A stretch of DNA of 57,082 nucleotides from Symbiobacterium thermophilum (GTDB taxonomy: Bacteria > Bacillota > Sulfobacillia > UBA995): assembly GCA_020725145.1 (NCBI GenBank), contig DYFO01000008.1, positions 1 through 57,082 on the forward strand, in the 5' to 3' direction. Below, in pieces: positions 47,447 to 56,441 of this stretch; within the stretch, counting starts at the first letter, position 1, and the number at the start of each line of letters is the position of its first letter. Position numbers and translations under genes: made by a program. The notes below the pieces were generated by a model, which was not told the DNA's origin, did not search any database, and saw only the letters and a list, made by a program, of their open reading frames with translations.

Positions 47447-48628
47447 TTAGCCCTGTTGAGGACTGCCGCACTTGCGACAGGATTTCACGCCCGGCCTGAG
47501 CAGCTCACCGCACTCGTAGCAGACGAGCACGGCCGGCGGTTCCTGCACCTTCTCCTCCGGGGCCGGCGCGGCCGCCGGCTCGCCTTGCTTGGCACCACAC
47601 TTGCCACAGAACTTCGCTCCGGGGCGCAGTACGGCGCCACAGGAGACGCAAACCGGTGCCGCCGGCGGTTCCTGCACCTTCTCCTCCGGGGCCGGTGCGG
47701 CCGCCGGCTCGCCCTGCTTGGCACCACACTTGCCGCAGAACTTCGCTCCGGGGCGCAGTACGGCGCCACAGGAGACGCAAGTCGGGGCGACAGGTGCCTG
47801 AGCCGGCGGTTCCTGCACCTTCTCCTCCGGGGCCGGCGCGGCCGCCGGCTCGCCTTGCTTGGCACCGCACTTGCCGCAGAACTTCGCTCCGGGGCGCAGT
47901 ACAGCGCCACAGGAGACGCAAGTCGGGGCGACGGGTGCCTGAGCCGGCGGAACAGGACGGACGGTCGCACCAACCGCCGATGGCACGGACGCCGGAACTC
48001 CACAGGAGGGACAGAAACGGGCGCCGGGCTTCAGGGGGCCCCCGCAACCCGTGCAGGCAGCGGCCGCACGCGCGGGCCTGGCCGGCGCCCCGCAAACCGT
48101 GCAGAAGGCGCTACCGGGCGGGTTGGGCTCGCCGCACTGCCCGCAGGCGTTCACCGGGCCTCGCGTGGACCGGGGACGCGCCGCCAGGGCCACGCTGAAC
48201 TCGCCGACGCCGGTGTAAACGGCGTAGCCGAGGGCCACCAGGGTTGCCAAGAAAGCCACCAGGAAGACGACCTGGTATACCCATTCGTACCTCCCGAGGT
48301 ACGGGCGCAGGAGCGGGAGGTAGGCGTAATAGACTATCAGGAGTGAGCCGAGCACGGCCAGCAGCTTCACCGCAAGTCCCGCCTGAGGGAAGCCCGCCCC
48401 TCCCGCTTCCAGCTGCACGGCGAGCCGTACCGCCGTGCTGATGAGGACGGCCACGATGCCGCTCATGATCAGGGCGGTGAGCAACTCGTCCAGTCCGAAA
48501 GGAAGCGGCAGGTAGACCTCTTTCACCATGGGAAGGTACCCTATCGCCAGCCGGAAGGCGATGAGCAGGAGTACCCCCACGGCGCCCTGCACGATCACCG
48601 GCGCCACCATTCGCGATCGGATCTCCAC
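47447..48628 (-). CDS. Four-TM protein with six C-terminal double zinc ribbons
   Basis: The 393-residue protein has four transmembrane helices (within 5-155) and a long cytosolic tail of six zinc ribbons. Ribbons 3-5 are nearly identical (CVSCGAVLRPGAKFCGKCG) and joined by an acidic, proline- and alanine-rich linker (PAAAPAPEEKVQEPP). The tail is encoded by three 111-bp near-perfect DNA repeats, so the ribbon number has grown recently by tandem duplication. GTG 48628 follows AGGGAGGG; upstream reading is not used. It is paralogous to the 258-residue gene at 44290. Function unknown; a multivalent cytosolic binding platform is inferred. Confidence 0.8.
   Translation of the reverse strand: MEIRSRMVAPVIVQGAVGVLLLIAFRLAIGYLPMVKEVYLPLPFGLDELLTALIMSGIVAVLISTAVRLAVQLEAGGAGFPQAGLAVKLLAVLGSLLIVYYAYLPLLRPYLGRYEWVYQVVFLVAFLATLVALGYAVYTGVGEFSVALAARPRSTRGPVNACGQCGEPNPPGSAFCTVCGAPARPARAAAACTGCGGPLKPGARFCPSCGVPASVPSAVGATVRPVPPAQAPVAPTCVSCGAVLRPGAKFCGKCGAKQGEPAAAPAPEEKVQEPPAQAPVAPTCVSCGAVLRPGAKFCGKCGAKQGEPAAAPAPEEKVQEPPAAPVCVSCGAVLRPGAKFCGKCGAKQGEPAAAPAPEEKVQEPPAVLVCYECGELLRPGVKSCRKCGSPQQG
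47541..47921 (-). repeat. Three tandem 111-bp repeats encoding zinc ribbons
   Basis: Near-identical copies lie at 47541-47651, 47670-47780 and 47811-47921. Copies 2 and 3 also share the next 28 bp, so the larger unit is 141 bp; copy 1 has a shorter 18-bp junction. All are in frame with the zinc ribbon protein. The few silent differences point to recent expansion or gene conversion. Confidence 0.9.
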
Positions 48629-48845
48629 CTGAGAATCCCTCCCTGCAAGTTCGCAATGATGCCTGCCCGGGCCGGCCGGAGACGCTCCTGGTAGCTGGGA
48701 CGGGAGCTTGTGGGAAAGCAACGGCTGTCGCGAAAGTATACCTTCCATGCCCTGGTGTGCATGCCGCATTATTCCACGCCCGGTTTCGACAATTCCGGAC
48801 CTTGGTCCTGCAACGCCTTCCCCGTCCGGTCTCGGGCCGCCCGGC

Positions 48846-50702
48846 CTAGCGCAGTCTGTCCCCACAGGTGGTACAGAAGGTGTCTTGGGGGCCGGCCCGC
48901 GCGCCGCACCGCGAACAGAAAGCATCTGCCGGGGGCGGCATACCGGAAACCGGCTGCCTCGTAGCAGGGCCCTGACCGAGAAGCGCGTAGCCTGCCCACA
49001 GGCCGGCTGCCGCCGTCAACACGAAGGCCAGGTAGAATCCAACCTCGTACCTGACACGGACCAGTGGCTCACCGGGGGCAAACCAGGCATCGGCAACCCA
49101 CGCCGTGGCGCCGGCTATCTCCGAGCGTACCGCGGCGACGAAGCCGACCAGGAAGGCCGCCTGGCAGGCACTCAGCGCCGCGGCGGCGCCAAAGGCCGTC
49201 CTTTCCCGGGGGATGACGGAAACCGCGATCGCCCCCGCGATGGCGGTGATCAACACCAACGTCACGAACGCTTGCGCCGTGCCGCCTCCTCGCGGCGTCT
49301 CCGTGCCGAGCAGCTCGGAAGCCAGAGATATGGCCTCCCTGCTCTCCCTCGGTGCACGCTCTGCGGTGAGCAGGTCAAAGCCGCTCGCCGTCCCCACGGT
49401 TTCGCCGGCGCACGAAAGGTGCACCCAGGGAAGGAAGAAGGTGAGAACAACGAGGGCGAACAGGGCGGCGGAGATCCGCCGTCGGGCCACCCGCCCGGGT
49501 CCGCGGGAGGTGGCCGCCGCGTGGCGCAGGCCGGCGGCCATCTCGCCGATGGCCGCGCGGGTCCGGGGACGGCTGATCACCACGCCGAGGCACGCGACCG
49601 GCACGGCTATCGCCAGTGCGACAAGCAAGAAGTTTGGCCAGGCGAACCAGTCGAACTCGACGGACGCCGTCACGCCCGAGCCGTGGACCTCGTAGACCAG
49701 CCCATCCGGAGTGGGGTCAAGTCCCTTGCTCGCGAGCACCCGGGCTCCCGGAGGAAGCCGGAGCACATACGTCGGCTCCTGCCTGAGAGGAACTCGTGCT
49801 CCCAGCCAAGCCGTCAGGTCCACCTGGTCCTCGAAGCTCCTCGCCGGCCGAAGGAAGGAGCTACGGTCAAGCTCCGAAAAGACCAGCCCGGACCGTCCGA
49901 ACAACTTCTCACTGGCTTCCTGCACCCTCGCCGGGTCGCGATCACCCCAGCAAACAACGTATTCGACCACCTCGTCCACCTGCCGGCGGGTTATGTGCGA
50001 GGTGTCGCCTTCGAACCCCAGCTGCGCGATGAACGTTGACACCGCGGTCCACCGCGCCTGCCCAATGGCCTCCTCCACCTCCCGGCCGATGCGCAGGGTC
50101 AGCGTCCGCTCGACCGGTCCCGATCGGCCCAGCACCGTCTCCAAGGCAAGGTGCTCCACCGGATGTATCAGGTAAGACTCCGTCCGGCCGTAGTCGGCAG
50201 TTCGCCAGGCCTCGGCGCCCGGCAGCCAGACCCTGGCCGAAGAGCTGTTGATGCTGGCGCTGTCTATAAGGCCAGCCTGTTGCACGGCGGTGACCGCCCA
50301 AGCGAAGTAGTCCCGGGCAGAGGCCTTGTCCGCGAAGTTGTAACGAATGGAGAAGGGAGTGCCGTCGCGTTCCAGGGTCAAACCCGGGTGCGGCTTGCCC
50401 AGGACCTCTGCGGACCTCGTGCGCAGGACATCTGGCGAGCTGAAGTCAAAGGACAGCCGGTAGCGCACACTCCCCTTCGCGGGATACTCAACCGCCAGCG
50501 TAAGCCCACCGGGCACCGCCCCCTTGAGCACCCTGGTGAGCGCCGCCTCTCCCCCCCGGACGTAGCTGAGGTCGTCCGCGTCCACATCTATCACAAAGGA
50601 CCTTTCGCCCAACATGTCGGGAGCCACCCTGGTATACACGGTAACGTCGGCGCCGCAGCCTGCCAGGAGCAGCACATACCCCCAGAAACGCGGCCTTCTC
50701 AC
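48846..50702 (-). CDS. Lipoprotein with multi-TM region and C-terminal zinc ribbon
   Basis: The 618-residue product has a lipobox (YVLLLAGC, Cys 16), a long extracytoplasmic region (about 17-350) and a transmembrane helix (about 353-380). A basic cytosolic loop, three to four more helices (about 405-575; including FALVVLTFFLPWVHLSCAG) and a final zinc ribbon (CSRCG...FCTTCG) complete it. GTG 50702 follows GGGGAGGG. It is the first gene of the zinc-ribbon membrane cluster; a 217-bp gap follows, perhaps with an internal promoter. The outside domain begins like tandem lipoproteins (DVTVYTRVAPDMLGE) but no family is assigned. Confidence 0.75.
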   Translation of the reverse strand: MRRPRFWGYVLLLAGCGADVTVYTRVAPDMLGERSFVIDVDADDLSYVRGGEAALTRVLKGAVPGGLTLAVEYPAKGSVRYRLSFDFSSPDVLRTRSAEVLGKPHPGLTLERDGTPFSIRYNFADKASARDYFAWAVTAVQQAGLIDSASINSSSARVWLPGAEAWRTADYGRTESYLIHPVEHLALETVLGRSGPVERTLTLRIGREVEEAIGQARWTAVSTFIAQLGFEGDTSHITRRQVDEVVEYVVCWGDRDPARVQEASEKLFGRSGLVFSELDRSSFLRPARSFEDQVDLTAWLGARVPLRQEPTYVLRLPPGARVLASKGLDPTPDGLVYEVHGSGVTASVEFDWFAWPNFLLVALAIAVPVACLGVVISRPRTRAAIGEMAAGLRHAAATSRGPGRVARRRISAALFALVVLTFFLPWVHLSCAGETVGTASGFDLLTAERAPRESREAISLASELLGTETPRGGGTAQAFVTLVLITAIAGAIAVSVIPRERTAFGAAAALSACQAAFLVGFVAAVRSEIAGATAWVADAWFAPGEPLVRVRYEVGFYLAFVLTAAAGLWAGYALLGQGPATRQPVSGMPPPADAFCSRCGARAGPQDTFCTTCGDRLR

Positions 50703-50774
50703 CCGTCCATCCCTCCCCGAGAGCTTGGGCCGCTGCCACCATTCGTCAAAAAAGGCTGCCCGTCCTCCCGGAAC

Positions 50775-52100
50775 TCAGCCGTGCGGCCCCGCGAGGAAGT
50801 CCCGCCACATCGCCAGGTAGCTCTCACGGTTCAGGGGAGCCCGGAAGTCCCGCACGATCTCGCGGGCCAAGGCCGCCCCTTCGGCGAGCAGGTCCACCGC
50901 CGTCATGGCCAGGAGCTTGGCGGGGACCACGTAGGCGGCGTTGGGATCCACGACGCGGAAGGTCCGGGTATGTATGGGGCCCTCACATCCCCCGATCATG
51001 GGATGGGTCACCGGCATGAGGCGGCTAAGATCGCCCATGTCGGTGGACCCCCCCATCGCTCCCGCGGTCACCACGCGGTCCTCACCCAGGAGCAACGCGG
51101 CGTTGGCCGCGAAGGTCTGGGTTAGCCGGGAGTCGTTCTCAAGCGGCAGGTATCCCGGGATCTCGGTGACCTCCACCTCGGCGCCGATGGCCATGGCCCC
51201 TGCCTGCAAGGCGCGGTTCACCTTGTTGCTGGCCTCCAGCATCGCCTCCCAGCTGCGGCCGCGCACGTAGGTTTCCATGCGCACGTCGGCAGGCACGATG
51301 TTGACCAGGTCCCCTCCGCGGGTGATGATGGGGTGAACCCGGATCATGTCCTCATCGCGGAAGGTCTCGCGCTGGGCGTGAATGCCCATGATGCCCAGCA
51401 TGGCGGCATTCAGGGCGTTGATGCCCAGGTGGGGGGCGGCTCCCGCGTGGGCCTCACGTCCGTGGTAGCGGATGGCCTTGGCCACGAAACCGTTGCTGGA
51501 CTCCGGCAGCGTTACCTTGGGCTCCGGGCAGTCGCTGTCGACGTGGACCATCATGCAGAGATCGAGGTCGGCGAACTCGCCGAGGCGGATGAACTCCTGC
51601 TTGCCGCTGAGGAACTCGATCTTGCCTTCCTGTCGCAGGCGTTGGCGGTACTCCAGCTCCACGAACTCCTCGGCGGGCACGGCGATGAACACCAGGCGCC
51701 CCGCCAGGCGTCGGACCACCCCCGAGCCTGCCAGGCCGACGGCCGCCCCCAGCATGGCCGCCAGCTGGGCATGGTGGCCACAGGCGTGCACCGCGCCCGT
51801 GCCGGGCACGGCGTCGGGATGGTCGTGGCAGACCACCGCGTCGAGCTCCCCCATGATCCCCAGTGACGGACCGTCTTCTCCCAGGGCCATCGCCGCCTTG
51901 ACCCCGGTGAGCGCGATGCCGGTGCGAGGCTCAAGTCCCAGCTCCCGGAGTTTGGAGGCAACCAGCGCCGCCGTGCGTGTCTCCTTGAAGCCAAGCTCGG
52001 CCTGCCGGAAGATGGTCTCGCCGATGTCCACGATCTCCTGGGCCCGGGCGTCGATGGTCTCACATGCTTGCCGCTTGAGTTCCTGCAGGGTCACCCGCAA
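50775..52100 (-). CDS. M20-family amidohydrolase (AbgB/N-acyl-amino-acid type)
   Basis: The 441-residue protein has the M20 amidohydrolase motifs: GELDAVVCHDHP, HACGHHAQLAAMLGAA (metal-binding Cys/His), PAEEFVE (catalytic Glu), and the C-terminal GSTDMGDLS and PIHTRTF. It resembles peptidase-like aminobenzoyl-glutamate or N-acyl amino acid hydrolases of the cytosol. TTG 52100 is 8 nt after GGAGG; GTG 52094 is possible. It stands between the zinc-ribbon cluster and the AAA operon without overlap, and its link to either is unclear. Confidence 0.87.
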   Translation of the reverse strand: MRVTLQELKRQACETIDARAQEIVDIGETIFRQAELGFKETRTAALVASKLRELGLEPRTGIALTGVKAAMALGEDGPSLGIMGELDAVVCHDHPDAVPGTGAVHACGHHAQLAAMLGAAVGLAGSGVVRRLAGRLVFIAVPAEEFVELEYRQRLRQEGKIEFLSGKQEFIRLGEFADLDLCMMVHVDSDCPEPKVTLPESSNGFVAKAIRYHGREAHAGAAPHLGINALNAAMLGIMGIHAQRETFRDEDMIRVHPIITRGGDLVNIVPADVRMETYVRGRSWEAMLEASNKVNRALQAGAMAIGAEVEVTEIPGYLPLENDSRLTQTFAANAALLLGEDRVVTAGAMGGSTDMGDLSRLMPVTHPMIGGCEGPIHTRTFRVVDPNAAYVVPAKLLAMTAVDLLAEGAALAREIVRDFRAPLNRESYLAMWRDFLAGPHG

Positions 52101-52222
52101 CCCGTGTTCCTCCCCTCGTGGGCTTGCTTGCAGCCTTGGTTCGCGATGCGGCGGGGTATCCCCTTGCCGGGAAGGGGAGGTGCCGGACTTGGCGAACCGT
52201 TTGGACAACCGATCGGGGAGAG

Positions 52223-52390
52223 GTGATACGGGCGAGCGCGACGGAGGAGTTGAGAGCCGCGCACCACGGGATTCGCCAGATGCTCGTGATCCTGGGCAGG
52301 ATGGCCGAGAGGAGTACCACCGGCTCATTTCCGAACTACAGGGAGCGTACCCGACGAGCGGGCCTGCCGACTGACGCTGCAGGGGAAGCC
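52223..52390 (+). pseudogene. Possible fragment of a hemerythrin-like protein
   Basis: Plus-strand GTG 52223, preceded by GGGGAGAG, encodes IRASATEELRAAHHGIRQML then VILGRMAERS, which resembles the first helix of hemerythrin HHE domains (TEELxxEHRxIRRML). The rest of the domain is absent and the frame soon runs into the AAA gene on the other strand. A truncated leftover is the likely reading. Confidence 0.35.
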
Positions 52391-52396
52391 CGGCAC

Positions 52397-53947
52397 CTAC
52401 ACCAGCACACTGCGGCGCGCTTTGGAGGTGCCGGCATCCGGGGCCAGCGCCTCTCCGGAAGCGGGGATCGCACGCTCCCTGCCCCAGGCGCGGATGGCGT
52501 CGACCACCTCGGGGTTCGTCTTGGAGAAGGGCACGACGTTGGCGAAGACCTTGTACCAGTACGCATCCTCAACGGCGTCGTCACCCTTGAGGATGGCCTC
52601 CTTCGCGATCTCGGCAACCGCGGCCTCAAGGTCGGCCCCCGCAAAACCGTCCGTGAGCTCCACCAGCTGGGTGAGCATCTCCGGCGCCAGCTCGCGGTGC
52701 AGGTAGCGCCGGGCGTAGAGGGCGATGATCTCCTCCCGCTCGGGAGCGCTGGGAAGGTCGACGAAGAAAAGCTCGTCGAAGCGGCCGCGCCTCAGCAGCT
52801 CCGGCGGGAGTCTTTGGATGTCGTTGGCGGTGGCCACCACGAACACGCGTGCCCTCCCTTCCTGAAGCCAGAAGGGGAAATGCCCCACGAGACGCGCGGA
52901 CGTGCCTCCATCGCTTGCAGCCGTGGCTCCGGCCAGCCCCTTCTCTATCTCGTCGATCCACAGGACGCAGGGAGCCACCCGGTCTGCGGTCGCCAGTGCC
53001 TCCTTGAGGCGGGACTCCGACTGCCCCAGGTACTGACCGTGGATGTTGGCCAGGTCAAGTCGGTACAGGGGTAGATCCCAGCTCACGGCGATCGCCTTGG
53101 CTGACAGCGATTTCCCGCAACCGGGCACGCCGACCAGCAGGACCCCCCGCGGCGGGCGAAGACCGCGCTCGCGGAGGTCCATGGTGAGCAGGGGCCGCTG
53201 CTTGTCAAGCCAGGCCCGCAGGCCGGCAAGGCCGCCCACCGTGAGATCCCTGGCCGTGACCTTGACCCGTTCCAGGCCGGAGATGTCGGAGAAGATGCGG
53301 TCCTTGACCTTTCTCAGTTCCGCCAGGTCTGCCCGGGCGATCGAGCCCTTGGCCAAGAGCGTGGCGATGGCGTTCTCGGCTTCGATGCGGGTCACACCGG
53401 CGAGAATCGCCGCCGCCTCTGCGAGCTCGGCATCCCCCCACTCTATGGCCATCGCGCCGCGGTAGGGGGCAAGGCATTCGCTTATCACCGCACGCATCTC
53501 GTCTTCGTTGGGCGGGTCCAGCGTCAGGGTCATACCCAGGCGCTGCAGCCGGGGCCATATCCCGGAAGTCGTGATGACGGCCACTACTCCGCCTCGCTCG
53601 GTGGCCAATGAAACCACGTCGAGGAGCTGACGGCTGACGGGGGTGTCGCCCTCTATATCCTGAACTTCCGTGAGCACGAAGGTCAGGTTCTGCCGCTGGG
53701 CGAACTGCTGGCTGGCATAGTCAAGGGCGCCGGCGACCGAGCGATCCTCGTTCACCACCCGCTTGGTCACGACCTCGCGCAGCCCCTGGGAGAGCGTGTG
53801 GTAGTAGACCGGAACGTTGAGCTCGGAAGCCAACCCCCGGAACAGCTCTAGCACGGGCTCGCGCTCGTCACTCGAAATGGAGATGAACGGGATCCGTGCC
53901 TTCAGGTAGACCATCAGGGTCTGCCGACAGGTTGCCATGTCGGGCAT
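52397..53947 (-). CDS. Ycf46-like AAA+ ATPase
   Basis: The 516-residue protein has a degenerate RecA-like N-terminal domain (1-160; [20 protein letters not shown]) and an AAA+ module. The module carries Walker A GVPGCGKS (273-280), Walker B VLWIDEIE (328-335), [21 protein letters not shown] (sensor 1 and arginine finger region) and a C-terminal lid. This is the Ycf46 layout, a membrane-associated AAA family of unclear function. ATG 53947 follows GGAGG. It is last in a five-gene operon with small or coiled-coil proteins, which are its likely substrates or adaptors. Confidence 0.85.
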   Translation of the reverse strand: MPDMATCRQTLMVYLKARIPFISISSDEREPVLELFRGLASELNVPVYYHTLSQGLREVVTKRVVNEDRSVAGALDYASQQFAQRQNLTFVLTEVQDIEGDTPVSRQLLDVVSLATERGGVVAVITTSGIWPRLQRLGMTLTLDPPNEDEMRAVISECLAPYRGAMAIEWGDAELAEAAAILAGVTRIEAENAIATLLAKGSIARADLAELRKVKDRIFSDISGLERVKVTARDLTVGGLAGLRAWLDKQRPLLTMDLRERGLRPPRGVLLVGVPGCGKSLSAKAIAVSWDLPLYRLDLANIHGQYLGQSESRLKEALATADRVAPCVLWIDEIEKGLAGATAASDGGTSARLVGHFPFWLQEGRARVFVVATANDIQRLPPELLRRGRFDELFFVDLPSAPEREEIIALYARRYLHRELAPEMLTQLVELTDGFAGADLEAAVAEIAKEAILKGDDAVEDAYWYKVFANVVPFSKTNPEVVDAIRAWGRERAIPASGEALAPDAGTSKARRSVLV

Positions 53948-53962
53948 ATGCGACCTCCGACT

Positions 53963-54484
53963 TCAGAGAATGATGCGGCGCTGCCGTGACGGGGGGTCCG
54001 GCCCTTCCTGCGGTGCATCGCCTACAGCAAGCTTCTCGGATGCAGCCGTGAACGGATTGTCCCGGATCGCCTTGAGCAGCAGTCCCTGGTCCCACCGCAC
54101 TTCCCTGGCGCTCCGCTCCAGTGACGCCTGCGTCTCGGCAACCCACCTGTCGAGCTCGGCTGCAAGGTGGTTCCGCACCAAGTCCGGCAGACAGGGCAGG
54201 GCAACGAACGTCCGCAGGGGAACCAGCCCGCGGCGCGCCCCCACCAGCGCGTTGGCGACCCCGTGGTAGTCACCGCGCGATCGATCGAGCGCCGTCTGCA
54301 GCTGTCCTGAAAGGGTCCGCAGCCGCGCGTACAGTGCATCGCTAACCTGACGCGTCCATCGCTCCGCAACGACGCTGCTCCATACCACATCGCCCCGCCC
54401 CATCAGCTGCAGCACGGAGTCATCCCCCGACCCGAACCGCTCCAGCAGGGAAACCCACTCGGCGTATGTGTAGGGGGTCTTCAT
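53963..54484 (-). CDS. Hypothetical helical protein (173 aa), AAA operon
   Basis: ATG 54484 overlaps the stop of the 63-residue gene (ATGA). The protein is helical and soluble (YTYAEWVSLLERFGSGDDS, LYARLRTLSGQLQTALDRSR, LAAELDRWVAETQASLERSA) and ends in a basic, proline-rich tail (PDPPSRQRRIIL). No family is recognised. It is 15 bp before the Ycf46-like ATPase gene and is probably its direct partner. The basic tail might be a recognition degron or binding peptide; that is a guess. Confidence 0.65.
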   Translation of the reverse strand: MKTPYTYAEWVSLLERFGSGDDSVLQLMGRGDVVWSSVVAERWTRQVSDALYARLRTLSGQLQTALDRSRGDYHGVANALVGARRGLVPLRTFVALPCLPDLVRNHLAAELDRWVAETQASLERSAREVRWDQGLLLKAIRDNPFTAASEKLAVGDAPQEGPDPPSRQRRIIL

Positions 54485-54672
54485 GAGGCTCGCGGGCCCT
54501 TGCGCGGTCGCCGCACCACTATCGTATGGGGCGGGCGCAGGTCCCACGCCGGCAGCTCACCGGCCAGGGGCGACTCCGCCGCCACGGACGGCGAGGGTGG
54601 TCGGGTTTCCGCCTGCTTGCCGGACGACTCCTTGGGGCTGGCATCCCGGTCGTGCGTCGGCCTCTCCTCCAT
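54481..54672 (-). CDS. Hypothetical small disordered protein (63 aa), AAA operon
   Basis: ATG 54672 follows GAGGAGGGG and the frame ends in the next gene's start (ATGA). The product is rich in Pro, Ser, Glu and Arg (MEERPTHDRDASPKESSGKQ) and ends VVRRPRKGPRAS, so it is probably disordered. Strong start signals and coupling on both sides argue it is real. Like its neighbour it ends in a basic stretch. Confidence 0.6.
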   Translation of the reverse strand: MEERPTHDRDASPKESSGKQAETRPPSPSVAAESPLAGELPAWDLRPPHTIVVRRPRKGPRAS

Positions 54673-54685
54673 GGCTATCCCCTCC

Positions 54686-56419
54686 TCATGCCTCCGCGGT
54701 GGCGATGGCGCGCGCCTGATCCGGCCGCTTCAGGACGAACTGGGGCGAGCTCAACGCGGACAGAAACTCCGTGACCTGTTCAGCCTTGGCGTCCTCACGG
54801 GCGATCTCACGGCGCAGGTCGGTCAGCTCGGCCAGGCCTGCCCGCAGGATGCGCAAGGCTTCCTTTCGCTCGTTCTCCAGGTCGTTGCGTATGCGCCGAC
54901 GGGCCCTATCAACATCCCTGTGCTGGAAGAACAGGTATGCACCGGCCCCGCCCATGATCGTCAGCCCGACGGGGATTGAGCCGCTGTTGGCGACGAGCAG
55001 GCCGAGCAGCCCGCCGATCGCCGCCGTCGCCCAAGCCCGACCCGTGATCCTCACCGCGGCGACGGCCGCCTCGATCCGCTCTGCGTAGTGCAGGGCTATT
55101 TCATGGACGAGTTCCCTCTCGTTGGAGCCGTCCTTGCTCGAGCACACGGCCGACCCGCAGTTCAGGTCAACACTCGTGGGCATGCGCGCCCGGTCGCGAG
55201 CTACCAGGTCCTGATGCCCGGCGATGATCCAGTGCCGGCAGCGGGATACCGCATAGCGTTCGGTTGCCCTGGTCGCCCCGTATCGTTCGGGGTACATCGC
55301 GACGTTGGACAGCAAGGCGGCCAGGTCGGTCTTTTCTTCGAGTGAGCTCGCCTCGGCGTCGAAACGGTAGTCGGCGGCCGCCCGGTCGCCTCTTTCTTCC
55401 ACGATCAGCTCAAGAAGGCGTTCCTCCCGGCGGAGCGGGAGCTCCTCATCGTCGAAGTTGGCGACCAGCGACTCCAGGAGCGCATCGACCGCCGCCTCCA
55501 GCGTCGGCGGCACCGCGATCTCACCCTCAAAGAGCTGCTGGAAGAATGACAAGACGGTCTGGTTCCTTCTGGCCGCCGCCAGAGCGGTCTCCAGCAGCGG
55601 CCATGTAGAGCTGTACCTGCGAAGCGTCGGATACTCGTCAGGGCCCGGCCTCGGCGTCAGCACGTCGAGGGCTTCCGCCCACCGCCGGCGTTGCTCCTCC
55701 GGGAACCCTGTCTGCTGCTCCAGTTCCTTCAGCCACTCATCGATGATCTCGGAACACATGGCCACCGCCCCGCCGCCGAACACGCCATTGGCCATCGCAT
55801 CCAGCATCACGGCGGCTTCGGGGTCCAGCGACACCGGGCTCTGGTTCTGCAGATACCGCGTCAGCCAGTGTGCGCATGCCTCCATGCGACGGGCGCGCCG
55901 ACACACCAGGGTGAAGAACAGAGATGCCTTGGCGTCATCCCGCCGCAGCGCCTCGGCCAGGGCTCGCTCCGCCAGCGACGCGTTGTCCTGCACCCAGGAA
56001 ATCAGGGCAACCAGGGCGGGCGCCAGCCAGTACCCGGGGCATGAGATCATCAGTTCCTCGCCAGCCCATCGCATGGTCTCGCCACGGACGATAGCGACGT
56101 CCGTCGCCTGCAGAATGCCGATCGCCGTCCGCCGCACCCGATCATGGTGTCCAAACCGCTTGTCCAACTCCTGCCTGACTTCGACGAGTCGGGTGGCCGC
56201 GAACTGCTGCTCCTTCTGACGAAGGTCGGCGGCGACGAAGGCCCGGAACTCCTCAGTCAGCCTTGCCAGCTCCTGCCTGGTATCGGCCTGTTCCTGCGCA
56301 ACCGTGGCGACCTGCTCGCCCACCAGGGCAACCACCTGTACCACACGGTTCACGTTCTGATTGATGACCGACAGGTTGTCGTCGATGTGGCGGGCGAGCC
56401 GATCCAGGTCGCTGCTCAT
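54686..56419 (-). CDS. Coiled-coil, helical-repeat membrane protein (577 aa), AAA operon
   Basis: The N-terminus (5-85) is a heptad-type coiled coil (HIDDNLSVINQNVNRVVQVV, then TVAQEQADTRQELARLTEEF). A long helical region follows (90-430), then a transmembrane pair (about 465-505; TAAIGGLLGLLVANSGS and VGLTIMGGAGAYLFF) and a second coiled coil (510-560; RRRIRNDLENERKEALRILR). ATG 56419 follows a GGGGGAGGG. No enzyme motif is seen. It may recruit the Ycf46-like ATPase to the membrane. No family is recognised. Confidence 0.7.
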   Translation of the reverse strand: MSSDLDRLARHIDDNLSVINQNVNRVVQVVALVGEQVATVAQEQADTRQELARLTEEFRAFVAADLRQKEQQFAATRLVEVRQELDKRFGHHDRVRRTAIGILQATDVAIVRGETMRWAGEELMISCPGYWLAPALVALISWVQDNASLAERALAEALRRDDAKASLFFTLVCRRARRMEACAHWLTRYLQNQSPVSLDPEAAVMLDAMANGVFGGGAVAMCSEIIDEWLKELEQQTGFPEEQRRRWAEALDVLTPRPGPDEYPTLRRYSSTWPLLETALAAARRNQTVLSFFQQLFEGEIAVPPTLEAAVDALLESLVANFDDEELPLRREERLLELIVEERGDRAAADYRFDAEASSLEEKTDLAALLSNVAMYPERYGATRATERYAVSRCRHWIIAGHQDLVARDRARMPTSVDLNCGSAVCSSKDGSNERELVHEIALHYAERIEAAVAAVRITGRAWATAAIGGLLGLLVANSGSIPVGLTIMGGAGAYLFFQHRDVDRARRRIRNDLENERKEALRILRAGLAELTDLRREIAREDAKAEQVTEFLSALSSPQFVLKRPDQARAIATAEA

Positions 56420-56441
56420 ATCGGTAGCCCTCCCCCAGGTG

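Noticed and set aside
47541-47921. CRISPR array
   Set aside because: The repeats are 111 bp, in frame, and encode zinc ribbons; there are no short palindromic repeats with unique spacers and no cas genes.
39224-50702. Known gas-vesicle, type VII secretion or S-layer cluster
   Set aside because: None of the defining genes (GvpA/N, EssC/WXG, SLH domains) is visible; the shared theme is the zinc ribbon plus TM layout.
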